DNA of 64,000 bases from Cryphonectria parasitica EP155 (taxonomy: Eukaryota; Ascomycota; Sordariomycetes; Diaporthales; Cryphonectriaceae), in contig NW_024468917.1 in NCBI RefSeq assembly GCF_011745365.1, positions 1,798,001 through 1,862,000 of the forward strand, in the 5' to 3' direction. Within the stretch, counting starts at the first letter, position 1; each line of letters opens with the position of its first letter. The notes under the pieces are model-generated. The model saw only the letters and a list, made by a program, of their open reading frames with translations, was not told where the DNA came from and did no database searches. This document shows positions 1 through 11,400 of the stretch, in pieces. A program made the position numbers and the translations under genes.

Positions 1-998
1 GTACAAGTCGGGGAGGAAGGAAGAAAAGGAGAAAAAACAAGTGATGACTGCAGGAACCTTAGCAATAACTGGGAACATTACAGTGCCCTGGAGGATAGTG
101 CAGTGTTTTGGAGATTCAGGCAATGTCAGCTTACGGTCCTGGAGACCCGCCGCCCCCTCCAAGGTGATATTGTGCAGACGATTTGTTGTCCGATATTGAG
201 TCTCTGTCTCCCCTGGATCAGTGTTGTGTCTGCCAACGGACAGGATGGGTAGTACGCTACTCTGACCTGCAGCAAGGCCCAAGCCAGTGTTTTGTGGTAG
301 GCCCGCTATCTGGTCCTCAAGGCTTGTTTTTCAGAACGCTCCGTGGAATAGGAGGGCAAGAAAGGCCGCGATTCATTGTGGCCCGGTGTTTGGGCGCGCT
401 GACGACTGGAGACATTGGCGTGGGCCACTGCAAACGGGACCCGTCACAAGGGCGCCACACCAGAGTGATGTCAGCAGAATGACGACAAGCAGGGAATTAT
501 TAAGACTCTCTTTTGCTTGAAGAAAACAAGAGATCGTCTGAACTAGAACTGGTCTTGATTTTCAAGCCACAGTTTCGATACATCAGACAAGGCCAATGAA
601 AAGAAAATAGAATTCCACCGCACAGAGTGGTAGGCACGTACAATGGATTGACGGCTCATCCTTCCTACCATAAAACCTGAACAGTAGGATTATCAACTCA
701 GCAACCGGTGTTTCTACCGTGAGAACCTGTAGCTAAGAATAAAAAGTCCGAGAAACACTGCGAGACTCAACTTGGAATAGCAGCGGCACATAGCTTAGAA
801 ACAGACTTGACTGGCTTCTTTCCATTATTTTCATGAATGGACAAGTCTCTTAATAATATTGTGTATTGTGATCAACCACTTATGAGCAGTGTACAGTCGA
901 GATGGGCGGCACATACCCAAGCAACTCGCTGCCCACCTGCCTTTTTATATGCTCTGGTGTGCCCAAATCTCCACGATACAAACAGCCAAAACAAGTCT
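1..998. other. Left-edge spacer, no gene recognised
   Basis: Open frames here are short (under 100 codons), mostly without a true ATG, and resemble no family I know. The stretch ends at the stop codon of the glutaminase gene, so its right part probably holds that gene's 3' UTR and terminator. A gene entering from the left edge cannot be excluded. Confidence 0.5.
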
Positions 999-3900
999 CT
1001 AACCTGCAGGCGTCGTGTACGCGAATGAGCTGACCGTCTCCGTCGCAGTGATTGTTGACAACGTAGTGACTACAACCCCCGTTCCGTTAACTGTTGTCAG
1101 TGTCGAGAAGGAGTATGCCACCTCTGTTGCCCTGCCGGAGCCCGACGGTCCCAGATCCGAACTCGCCTGCGACGGCAGGATGATCTCGGAGGGCACTGCC
1201 TGGGTGCTATTCTTCCCAAAAACAGATCCACTCTCGTCGCCCGCACTGTCGTCGTTGAGGAGGCCGGCACGGTATAGAGAGAGTAAGGAGAAGTGTCCAC
1301 CAACTACTGGGCGGGCCTTGAATTCGATGTTGTCGGGCACCTCTGGATAAGAACCGTCGGCAATGACTTCGTATAGATCTGAGAATGGATATTCGGTGGA
1401 GGTGAAGTTGAGCCAGTAGGCCAGGCCGTTTACGAATAGTCTGCGCGTCTCGGGGGAGCAAGTGGCTGCGGTCCACAGTTCCCAGTCGGATTTGGTGTAG
1501 TGATGCTTTTTCGTTTTTCCAGATCAGTACAGATATCGAAACACCATGGCACTACTCGACTTCAAGACTCTCCACACAGATCTTCAGTTAGCTATTGGAA
1601 AGACTATGACTTACACGATTGTCAAGCGGCACGCCGAATACCTGGCTCACAGTAGCGTACCAGGCCGACTGCATATCATAGAGACTGCTATCGATGATAC
1701 CGAGGTCCAACAGCTTGTCGAAGAATACATTGTAGAGCAGCCCCCAGGAGGAACGCCACTCATACGAGAGCATTGTGTGGTTCTCGGATGGGTCGATGGC
1801 AAAATACGTCCAGTTCTGGTAGTATTGCGTTGCCGTCGTCGAAAAGTTGGCCACATCCGCCGCCTCGCCTGCAATCCGCGCAATGGCGCTCATAGCCTGG
1901 AGGCCCACGATCCCCTTGATGGCCAGGTTGGTCTGGTTCTGGAGGGTACCTGCAAAGTCATCCGTGCTGAGCTGAGCCGACGGGATCAAAGAGAATTGGA
2001 TCAGATAGAGAGCCCACTGCTTCAAGATGTCGTAATGACTCTTGATCCAGCTTGAGTCGCCCGAGAACTTGTAGTACGCGTAGGACATGAGGATCATGTT
2101 GCCAGACTCCTCCACAGGCATATACTCGTCGTTTCCCTCTACATGGCCAGTGGCATTGGGGAAATTACTTCCTAGGTCGTGCATGGAATAGCCATTCGGG
2201 TAGAATCCGCCCTCCTGGTTTTGGAAGAGGGCCTCCAGCGTCCATTTGAGCATGTCTGGATTCGCCCACAAGAAGAAGGGCGTTGCTGGGTACACTGTCA
2301 GTTGAAAGCGAAGGTCAGCTTTTCTTGACTCGTACAAGGGGTAGGGGAGAAGCAACAATCTCTAACGGACTTCTAGGAATCAATTAACGGCAAAGCAGAC
2401 CAACTTACGGACGTCGACTGTATTGACATTGCCGTCACTCGAAATCTCTTTCTGGAACATCAGCGGAGTGCTCTCATCCGCGCCGTCCAACGCCTCACTT
2501 CCGCATGTCGAGGAGGGAGGAATGGCATAAACGTATGCGCCCATGATCTGTCGCGCAGAGAGTGCAACGATGGAATAATACGCCTCAGGTTCTGAAACGT
2601 CTGGAATGGCAACGCCGCTGAAGTTATTGGGGTTCAAGAAACCATAGCCGTCGTTTGGGTCGAAAATGTACTGCTGACCATACTGGTCAACGCCGGCCGT
2701 ATAACCCTCAGACCCATTTGAATACAATGGGGGCACTTGTGGGGTCTGGTTGCTATAGATGAGAGCGGGATTCTCTTGATAATAGGCAGCAATGTCGTCC
2801 TTGAGTTGCGCCTCGAAATCAGCCCCCAGGCGCGAGACGGTGTCGAAGTCGTTCCAATGATACGCAATCAGCGAATACATGTCCTGCCCGTAACACTTGG
2901 CCCACCAGGGCAACAGTGGTGTGAGGCCGCCCACGTGGAGATAGCGAATGATGGGTGTCTGGATGGAGCCGATGGTGTATCGCACCTGAGCCGAGGTCAC
3001 GTTGCCGACGTCGTGGGCAAAGGCAAACACAGGCTCGCGCGTGCCTGAGCCACGGTACTCCGAGTCCACGAGATCATCGAGTACTTTCTTGTTAACGAAG
3101 CCATACCGGACATCGGCGGAAAAGCCAGCCTGGAAGCTGAAGTTCTGCACGCCCATCGGACTGGAGCTGTACGAAAAGTTCCCCCACTGAGGAAAATCAT
3201 ATTCCTCGCCAAAGGTGTAGGGCTGCTCGAGCTGGTAGATCCACGAATAGAGCGTGCTGGCCGAGTCTGTCGCATTCCCGGTGCCATTGATGGGTTGCGT
3301 GGCTCCGATTCCTGACCTATACAGGTCCCAGATGAGCGTTTGGTTACTCTCATACGATATCCAGGCACCATTGATGTCTGAGTAGAACTGCACATCGTGG
3401 GACTGTCCGTCCTGCGAACTGATGCTGGTCGTCAGGTAGGAAAGTGGGATTGAACTCCGGCATATGTCTTTGGGAGTCACCGGGGAGAAGAAACTCGCCA
3501 GTATCTCGACAGGCCCCGCATGGAACGTGAAATTCGAGTACTGTGAATCATAGCTCACGCTTCCTGGCTTGGCGATCTGGAATTTTTTTAATTTTGGAAG
3601 ACTCTGCGATCCCGTTCCTAGATATTCCTATCGAGCAAATCGTGGTCAGCCTTTATGACAGCTCTCATAAATCACAATAAGAGGAAAACGATCTTGAGAA
3701 GGGAACGTGGAATTACAAACATATGCTATGCCATCGACCATCACAATGCCCTCCCAACCGAGGGAGTCTCCTGGCCAGAATATTGGGTCTGCACTGTTCA
3801 GAGTCGAGTCCCCGGCAGTTGAAGACCATGCAGACGTGTAAGGGCCTCTCACAGCGAGAGGAATAGCTGGTGGTCGGGCTGGTGAATAGGATGGCAGTGG

Positions 3901-4017
3901 GTTTCCATTACCATCAACAGCCCCAGGATATTCAGTTGCATTGGTCGAAACATTTTGGGCAACCGTGCCAAGGCTCAGCAATGCCAAGATGGTCGTGACG
4001 CTCACAGAGATCATCAT
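999..4017 (-). CDS. Secreted glutaminase, GtaA family (DUF5127/DUF4965/DUF1793)
   Basis: Predicted extracellular glutaminase that hydrolyses L-glutamine to glutamate and ammonia. Four exons: 4017-3721, 3627-2409, 2294-1615 and 1505-999, giving 900 residues with every junction in phase. The ATG at 4017 starts a hydrophobic signal peptide ending near AQNVS. The first intron has a weak GTTTGT donor, but joining there yields IAY-EYLGTGSQSLP, the continuity expected for the family. Family-like segments include VSYDSQYSNFTF, SFFSPVTPKD and PATPFFLWANP (the start of the all-helical part). Asparagines in N-x-S/T context are frequent, as in a glycoprotein. The C terminus is a Ser/Thr-rich tail of about 60 residues ending SSFAYTTPAG, longer than the plain enzyme. 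A TATAAG lies about 140 bp upstream at 4156-4161. Substrate is inferred from the family. Confidence 0.9.
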
Positions 4018-4768
4018 AGCTGCAGATGCCACGGCAAATTCAGTAGCACAGGAAGACGAGAATATTAGCTAGCAGCTAATCAATCCAAAGAGGAACAGCG
4101 ACGCGTGTGCTGGCTAAAAATCTCAAGTAGTTACGTGGAATACCAGCCTGACCTTCTTATACATGCATGCTAATTACTACGAAGGGAACACCAAAACCGA
4201 CGGTGGACAAACGAATAGATGATACCCCGCAACTCAAGCTCTGCAAAGCTCTTTCATCATTGATGATCATTCCGTGTCTTCATTACGCTTGTCCAATAGC
4301 CCTCACACATCGCCATGTACGACCTAGGCGAGACACCATAGTAGTATCGCCCAAATTAAGTCTGGGATAGTCATTCGCCAACTTCTCCACCGTCGTGCAT
4401 CTGAACTCCTCATGCATGCTGCAAGCTTAGATCCTAAACAACAGACGGACGGAACTGGGGCGATGAGGAGCAGAAAGCCGCTCCAGTAACGCAAGGATTT
4501 CTGTGGTATTGATAGCGCCGAGACAGCGGAGGCGGGGTATTAGTCTCGTCGATCACTACGGGGGGATTCCGAACCATTTCTATCTTTTGCCTCTAACACT
4601 CGACTCCAAGTCTTGGTTCATGTGCCGGGTTCCCACTAGAGCCTGTAGGTAATATACTCTGTGCCCTTTCCCGCGGCGTGACACAGCAGTAGCATACATG
4701 CAGCGTTCCCATAATCTCCTTGTTGGTCTGCATAGCGCTGCACCTTGGGCCTGCATTGAACCGGGATC
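4018..4768. other. Spacer between glutaminase promoter and carboxylase 3' end
   Basis: About 750 bp with no supported gene. The left part is the glutaminase promoter and the right part should be the 3' UTR of the biotin carboxylase gene. A spacer word ACCATAGTAGTAT lies at 4335-4347 and belongs to the recurring motif family reported in the findings. Confidence 0.5.
4155..4161 (-). promoter_or_regulatory. TATA-like box of the glutaminase gene
   Basis: TATAAGA read on the minus strand, about 140 bp before the ATG at 4017. The distance suits a fungal promoter with a leader of roughly 100 bases. Position and sequence are seen; function is inferred. Confidence 0.45.
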
Positions 4769-6855
4769 TCACAGCTTCTGCCTGGTCAGACCTGGTAAAA
4801 TGCTGCATATAACCGTATCCACTGAGACGTGATCCCCCTCTTGACTCTGAAAGAGCCCCCTCACCGCCCCCGATCGGTGGGCGCGAATCTCCAGCTCCAT
4901 CTTCATCTGACGTACGACGATGATAGCGTCCCCCTCGCTGACAATATCGCCCTCGTCGACCAAGACTTCAATCAGCTGACCAGACACCGGGCATAGCAAC
5001 ACCGAGGAGGCGTCTGCGGGGGTGTTCGACATGTCCCCGCGCTGACTGATCTTCAGACTATGCTGTGCATCTGTCCGCTTAGACATTTTGAGGTTGTAGG
5101 TTGCTGTCTTCGGACTGTCGGGATTATTATTCCCTGTAGAGAGGCTTAGGGCCAGAGAATTGGGAAAGTCGTTCCTGGTGATGCTGGAAACCGTGGCGTT
5201 GTTGCGGAAAATTGTAGGCAGGCCTTCCCCTTCTATCTGTATATCGAAGTGGTCTCCTTTCCTAACAAGTTGGTCTGAGGCTGCCGAGGATGTTTTGGTT
5301 ATTGACCTCTCCACTTGGGTATTCTCCCTGAAAGCGGACGTATTGGCATGTCTTGAAATGCTCTGATCCTCTCGTAGAAGATTCTCTAGATGTTGTTCAA
5401 GCCATTGTGTGTCAAAGCTTGCACGGTGAAAGTCATCTGTGTGGATAATCCTCTGCAACAGGTCAATATTAGTGGCAATCCCGTCAATAGCCACATCTTG
5501 CAGTGCCCTCTGTGCCTTGTTCACCGCAGCAGTCCAGTCCATGGCAGTCACTATCACCTTGGCGACAAGCGAGTCAAAGTCTGCCGATACCACCAAGCCG
5601 GGGCGAAGGTGGCTGTCCACTCGGATCCCATTTCCCCCAGGGAAGAGTGCATTTTTGATCCGCCCAATCGAGGCCGCAAAATCTCGACGAGGATCTTCTG
5701 CTGTGACTCTTAGCTGTATGGCTGTAGAAGCAGGAGGCGGCGGCCTGCTTGCGTCCTTAGAACCCATCGTGTCGATTCCGATATCGACAAAACTCTTCCC
5801 CAGAGCAATGAGTATCTGAGATCGGACCAAGTCGATACCAGAGATGGCTTCTGTGATGGTATGCTCCACCTGAAGCCGAGGATTGATCTCCATGAAAAAA
5901 TATGTTGAGCTCGCGGGCGATACAAGAAACTCCCACGTCCCAAGCGACGAGTATTTGATCGCCTGTGCCATCCGCAGCGCAGAATCGATAACAGCAGTGA
6001 TCAAGAGACGATTCTCCACCGAGGACGGCGCCTTTTCAATGACTTTTTGGAATCTTCTCTGGATCGAGCACTCGCGCTCCCAGAAATGCCGGACATCCCC
6101 CCTCCCGTCACCAATGATCTGAACCTCGACGTGTCTGAAGCCGTCAATGGCTGCCTTCTCCGCAAAGACTTGGTTGCTGGGGCTCTCGTTGGACGCCCTG
6201 CGAAAGCTGGCCTCGAGGTCTTTCTCACTCCGAACAAGACGTATGCCGCGGCCTCCTCCTCCGTCCACTGCCTTTAGCATCAGAGGGAACCCGACCTCGT
6301 GCGCAAATCTCCTTGAATCCTCTATGTCCTTCACCGGCTCACCAAGTGCAGGGAGGACAGGCACGCCGTGCTCCTCGGCCAATCTCCTCGCGCTGAGCTT
6401 GTCGCCAGTCTGTCGCAGGATCTGCGGACCAGGCCCTATGAAAGTGACACGAGCGGCAAGAAGCTGCTTGCAGAACTCGGCCGACTCCGACAGGAAGCCG
6501 TAGCCAGGATGCACGAGGTCGATGCGATGCTCCTTGCAGAGCGACACCAGGAGGCCCACATCCGTGTACGATGAGACGGAGGGAAGCTGGATCGACTCGT
6601 GGGCATAAGACGCGTGCGCATTATCGTCGGCTGTTGATACGGCGATGGTATGAAGGCCCAATTCTCTTGCTGACGAGAGGACGCGGACGGCAATTTCTCC
6701 CCTGGAACAGATTGATACTCATTGATTGCATGTCAGCCAAGAGTGCATTCAAAATCGAAACAAGGGAAGAAGAAAAAAACAGTCACAGTAGGATGCTGGA
6801 TGAATCAATGGTTAATCAAATACCTGTTGGCAACCAGAAGCCTCGGCGGAACCAT
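4769..6855 (-). CDS. Acyl-CoA carboxylase alpha subunit (biotin carboxylase + biotin carrier)
   Basis: ATP-dependent carboxylation of protein-bound biotin, the first half-reaction of methylcrotonyl-, propionyl- or acetyl-CoA carboxylases. Two exons: 6855-6824 (32 nt, MVPPRLLVAN then R across the junction) and 6701-4769, giving 654 residues. The biotin carboxylase domain has the glycine-rich ATP loop GGGGRGIRLV, ERECSIQRRFQKVIEKAP and MEINPRLQVEHT with the metal and catalytic residues. The biotin carrier domain is C-terminal, with target lysine in VVRQMKMELEIRA; the residue before MKM is Gln, where Ala or Val is usual. The protein begins directly with the Rossmann strand RLLVANRGEIAVR, so no mitochondrial presequence is visible, unlike typical MCCA or PCCA. 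It ends RQKL. The carboxyltransferase gene diverges from a shared 376 bp promoter. Substrate is unresolved. Confidence 0.88.
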
Positions 6856-7231
6856 GATTGCAAGAGGTGGCCTTGTTGCGTTGACCACGCCAGTCACTTC
6901 ATTTAAATACTTGTTTGTTGTTGTTCTCCGTGGCCTGGCACATGTGCCTTTCAGAGTTGGCCTCCTGAAGACTGCACACATGTACTATCATTATTGTGAC
7001 GTTCCCGTTCAAATAATTATCCCCGCTGCGCAACCTCGGCATTGCCACCGTCCCTTGTCCCCAGAGGTGGAGGGGTGCGTTGTCTCGGCCTGGGCACCAG
7101 AAATAGCCGGCTTCAACTACTTTCAACAGCCTGTCTCATGTTAAAGGCTGCCGCTCATCTGGCTACTGAATAATTAGTCCAGAGTCGATACGCAGCGCAG
7201 AAAGTTGGTTCAGTCAAGTCACTCTTTCACT
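6856..7231. promoter_or_regulatory. Bidirectional promoter of the carboxylase pair
   Basis: The 376 bp between the two ATGs (6855 minus, 7232 plus) contain no supported ORF. They must carry both promoters and both 5' leaders. Head-to-head placement of two subunits of one enzyme implies co-expression. I do not recognise a particular transcription-factor site. Confidence 0.6.
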
Positions 7232-9061
7232 ATGCCCGAGGACGATGCGTCAAAAGCTCGCTCCAGACTGAAGCAAGTTGGCGCGCATCTCCATGTGGAT
7301 CAGGGCCATCACACTCAGTCCAAAGGACGCCGAAGAAAGAGAAATGGACCACCAGAAGACTGGTCAGACATTCTCGGCCAGGTCAAAACCCTTCAGGGTA
7401 TGGCAAGGACCCCACCAACCAGTAACCCAGGGTACCTCCGCCAGAAGCAAGCCGGAAAGCTCTGGGTGCGAGAAAGGGTAGACGCACTTCTCGACGCAGA
7501 AAGTTTCCTAGAAGTCGGGTCTGTTGCTGGAACGATAGCATGGAAAAAGACAAGTTCTTCAGAACCTGGTAGCAACCAGACCAAAGAGGAGATCGGAGGA
7601 TTCACACCCAGCAACAATGTCCAAGGCTTTGGCACAGTGGGTGGTCGAAAGATCTTGTTCACCGCAGACGACTTCTCCATCCGGGCTGGCCATGCCGATG
7701 GAGCCATCTGGGCCAAGACACTGTACATGGAAAAGCTATGTCTTGATCTCAGGCTCCCGATGATCAAGCTTGTTGATGGGTCGTCGGGCGGTGGCTCGGT
7801 GACGACCATCAAGAAAGACGGCTTCAGCTATGTGCCTCCGATGCCTGGGTTCAAAGAAGTCAACCAACAGCTCAACCTGGGGATTCCCAACGCAGGCGCA
7901 ATTCTTGGCCCGGCTATTGGGCTTGGTGCGGCTCGCGTCACAGCGTGCCATTTCTCGGTCATGGCAGCAGATGTAGGATCGCTGTTCAACGCAGGACCTC
8001 ATGTGGTGGCCAAAGCCACGTTTGAAGAGGGGCTCAGTGCCAGTGACCTTGGAGGACCGCACGTCCACTGCACAAATGGGACAATCGACAATGCTGCGCC
8101 TGACGAGAAGGGCTGCTTTCAGCAGATTCGCCGTTTTCTTTCCTACGTTCCTGACTGTGGCTTCAATAACTTGCCACCGGTGGAGGAAACACATGACTCC
8201 TCCCAACGAGACGTCACTTCTCTTCGCACAATCATTCCACGTCGTCGGCAGCGAGCATATGCGATGGTTCGGTTAATACAAACCGTGGTGGATCAAGGGT
8301 CCTGGTTTGAGATAGGAGCAGGCTGGGGTAACACGGCCGTTGTTGGCCTAGGTCGTATGAACGGTCGCCCTGTAGGCGTCATGGCGAATAACCCAGAGGT
8401 CATGAGCGGCGCAACAGATGCTGCTGGGGCGCAAAAGATGACCAAACATCTCAACCTGTGCGATGTTTTCAACCTGCCCATCATTCAGTTCGTCGACTGC
8501 CCAGGGTACGCTGTGGGGACCGCGGCCGAGCGACAGGCGACAATGAAGTACGGAGTGGAGCTGGGCAAGGCATACTTCTCGACCACGGTGCCCATCTTCA
8601 GCGTGCTGGTCCGGAAATGCTATGGAGTGGCTGGCGGCATTATGACGGACTGCCGAGACCCGCATCACCGCATGGCGTGGCCGAGCCTTGAGTCTGGAAG
8701 TCTCCCGCTTGAGGGGGGCGTGGAGGCGAGCCATGCGAGAGAGTTGAGAGAGGCAGGAGACAGGAGGGAAGAGGTCTATAATGAGCTGGTGGAGGACTAT
8801 ACCAGGCTTCAAAATCCAGTCCGGACCGCGGCCGCCTTCGACATTCCAGAGGTCATCGACCCAGCGGATACCAGAAGGATTCTGTGTGCATGGACTACCC
8901 ATATGTGAGTTCTTGTTGCAATTTTCTTCTTGCAAGGTTCATCTGGTTCAGTTGTTCCCCCTGCTTGAATGTTGCGCTTATACAGTCCTAGGTATGATGT
9001 GAAGCTCGTCGAGAGACTCAGGCAAAGGCAGAGCGGAGCCCTTCAGCCAGTTTTTCGCTAG
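7232..9061 (+). CDS. Acyl-CoA carboxylase beta subunit (carboxyltransferase)
   Basis: Transfers the carboxyl group from carboxybiotin to an acyl-CoA. The ATG at 7232 is preferred over the in-frame TTG at 7205. Two exons, 7232-8904 and 8992-9061, give 580 residues. The intron (GTGAGT...CTAG) splits the codon of Met in THM-YDVKLVERL; without splicing a stop follows at once. The two crotonase-like lobes are visible: GFGTVGGRKILFTADDF and SSGGGS in the first, and VAVMANNPEVMSGATD-like text (seen as GVMANNPEVMSGATD), FVDCPGYAVG and KCYGVAGGIM in the second. The oxyanion-hole glycines are conserved. There is no obvious N-terminal presequence (MPEDDASKARSRLKQ). Its partner is the divergent alpha subunit. 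MCC-, PCC- or another acyl-CoA specificity cannot be fixed by eye. Confidence 0.88.
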
Positions 9062-9714
9062 GAGAGAACCTCGACAGCGGCTTCAACTTTCAGTTCTTAA
9101 TGAGACTCGGGCATGTAGATGCTGTAATTTTCCAGAGGGATAGTTTAGAAAAGTCATACCTGCTTGTGCGGTAACAAGTCTAATCAAATGGCAAGTCAAA
9201 CTACACTTTCGACATTCAAGGTTCAGCTGCAGGTTTCTGCAGATCTTCTCGTCCCTGCAATGTTCATAATATTTCATGTATTGATTACTTGATATTTGAC
9301 TTAGTATACGGCCCTTCTATTTTCCAAGCCAAACCTAGAAGGCGTTTGTCGACCTATCGCTTACTTATTTTACCCCAAATGCATCCATGCACTAGTGACT
9401 CTCGAGTGTTGATGTGCATACGAGGTGGTGTCAACTCTGCAGTCCATCCTGGAAAACCCCCCATCGTTCGCGCATAATCCGCCATGTATACCATACCACA
9501 ACTATCCGCTTTACCCTGTTTAGCAGAGAGTTCCGAGTGATAACACTAGCTGCTGCACGATGCATTCGAATTCAAATGTCAGACGACGTTGCTCTCTCCA
9601 TGTCATTACACCGTATGACGAGGTTCCTGAGACCCTCTCAATCGGTTAAGATCTCTTCTTGTCTTGCTTCCACGACATCTTCACCCTTAAAGAGTCAAGA
9701 CAGTCAGCCATACA
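9062..9714. other. Spacer before the PQQ-repeat gene
   Basis: About 650 bp with no supported gene. It should contain the 3' UTR of the carboxyltransferase gene and the promoter of the PQQ-repeat gene. ORFs on both strands are under 135 codons and featureless. Confidence 0.5.
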
Positions 9715-11400
9715 ATGTCGGCAAGAATGTCACTACAGCACGTGCTCAGTTTGGTCGCTCTCTGTCTATCTCTACTTGCGCCCTCAGCCTCCGACACACC
9801 AAAAGCTGATCGGGCGCAGACACCAGCATGGCTGGGCTGGGGAAACGGCATCTTTAACAACCGATTTCAAGAGACTGGCTCCTCCGTGGATGCGAGGTCA
9901 GCTTCCTCGCTCAAGCCACTCTGCCAGATCGATTATTCCCCGGGCGTCAGCGCCCCGCCTCTTGTCCAGAACGGAGTCGCCTACTTTCCCACCTGGTCAG
10001 GCCTTCTGGTCGCCCTTGACTATGCAACTTGCGAGACGGTCTGGCAGATCAATATTACCGAGCTCATCTTTCGCTCTCCCAAGACGACTGGTCTAAGTGT
10101 TGGCATAACCAACGTGTCACGTACCACGCCGGTGATTGATGGCAACGTGCTGTATACCGGAACGCAAGCGAAATGTCTACTCTTGGCGATTGACGTGAGC
10201 TCTGGCCAAGTTATGGACCAATTGTCGATGCACGACCACCCCTTTGCGATTCTTACATTGTCTCCTACGTTCTACAATGGCACAATCTACAGCGGTGTGT
10301 CCAGCCAGGAGGAGGTGGCTCTGGAGGTAGACCCGACATACACCTGCTGCTCCTTCAAGGGAACGATGAACGCTGTCGTGTTTGAGAGCGGGAAACTGAA
10401 AATCGTCTGGACCCAGTGGATGATCCCGGAATCACTCTCTGGGTGGTCGGGCGCGGCGATCTGGGGCTCCCAGCCCAGCATACAAGTATCTCGCTCTCAA
10501 CTCTTCATCGCCACAGGGAACACCTACGACGTCCCCGCCTACGTGGACGAATGTCAGATCGCGACGGGGAACAACACTGCTGAAGTTGTTCCTGACCCGT
10601 GTCTCCCAGAAGAGATATACCAAGAGTCTGTTGTGGCCCTCGATCTGGCGACAGGCGCCGTCAACTGGGTTCGACACCTCGGCGCCTTGGACGTATACAC
10701 CGTCGCTTGCGACTGGACTTTGGGGATCGACTTTGGCAGCGGACCACCAGCCTGCGACGTGGTCCCCGGTCCTGACTATGACTTTGGAATGGCACCTACC
10801 TTCATCCCAGCCTCGACAAACACACCCTCGGGTCTCGACACTGTTGTCGTGGCGCAAAAGAGTGGATGGATCTTTGCTCTGAGCGCAGAGACGGGAGACG
10901 TGCTGTGGTATAACGATGTGACGCCCGGGGCTAACGAGGGAGGATTCATGTGGGGCATCGCAGTGGACGATAACTCAGTTTACTACACGGCCTTCAACTA
11001 CGCTCGTGTCCAGTACGAAATCCAGCTCAGCGGCTCGAGCAACGACACTGTGAATGTCTCGACCAGTGTCTTTGGGGCTCTCCACCTCATCGACGGGAAG
11101 GTGGCGTGGCAGGTCCCATCCCCACCGAACACCAGCAGTATTGTACAGCCAACAGTTGTAAACGATGTAGTGATCACTGGTATCTCCGGTGTTCAGACCG
11201 AACCTAATGTGGACCCTGTGGCCCCAGGCAGCATGTTGGTGTTAGACAAGGCTTCAGGCAGCATTCTGGCAGAGTATGCGCTTGGGAACGTTTTGAGGGG
11301 GGGTCTTGTTCCAGTGGATGAGTATCTCCTGTTCGGGACGGGAGACAAATCTTCGACTGGCTTTCCTGGACTGTTCAACGTTTATAGTATGAACCAATAG
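9715..11400 (+). CDS. Secreted PQQ-type beta-propeller protein (quinoprotein-like)
   Basis: Intron-free gene of 561 residues. A signal peptide is clear (LSLVALCLSLLAPSAS). The body consists of repeated beta-propeller blades with the PQQ-repeat pattern, in which a Gly-x-hydrophobic-Ala-Leu/hydrophobic-Asp turn is followed by a Thr/Ser-Gly and a Trp. Examples are SGLLVALDYATCETVWQ, ESVVALDLATGAVNWV and SGWIFALSAETGDVLWY. Such proteins resemble membrane-free quinoprotein alcohol or polyvinyl-alcohol dehydrogenases. A vicinal Cys-Cys occurs in TYTCCSF (about residue 209), but I cannot say whether it is the disulfide that contacts PQQ in the enzymes. Cofactor and substrate are therefore open, and fungal members are mostly uncharacterised. 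It could also be a structural propeller without activity. Confidence 0.8.
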   Translation: MSARMSLQHVLSLVALCLSLLAPSASDTPKADRAQTPAWLGWGNGIFNNRFQETGSSVDARSASSLKPLCQIDYSPGVSAPPLVQNGVAYFPTWSGLLVALDYATCETVWQINITELIFRSPKTTGLSVGITNVSRTTPVIDGNVLYTGTQAKCLLLAIDVSSGQVMDQLSMHDHPFAILTLSPTFYNGTIYSGVSSQEEVALEVDPTYTCCSFKGTMNAVVFESGKLKIVWTQWMIPESLSGWSGAAIWGSQPSIQVSRSQLFIATGNTYDVPAYVDECQIATGNNTAEVVPDPCLPEEIYQESVVALDLATGAVNWVRHLGALDVYTVACDWTLGIDFGSGPPACDVVPGPDYDFGMAPTFIPASTNTPSGLDTVVVAQKSGWIFALSAETGDVLWYNDVTPGANEGGFMWGIAVDDNSVYYTAFNYARVQYEIQLSGSSNDTVNVSTSVFGALHLIDGKVAWQVPSPPNTSSIVQPTVVNDVVITGISGVQTEPNVDPVAPGSMLVLDKASGSILAEYALGNVLRGGLVPVDEYLLFGTGDKSSTGFPGLFNVYSMNQ

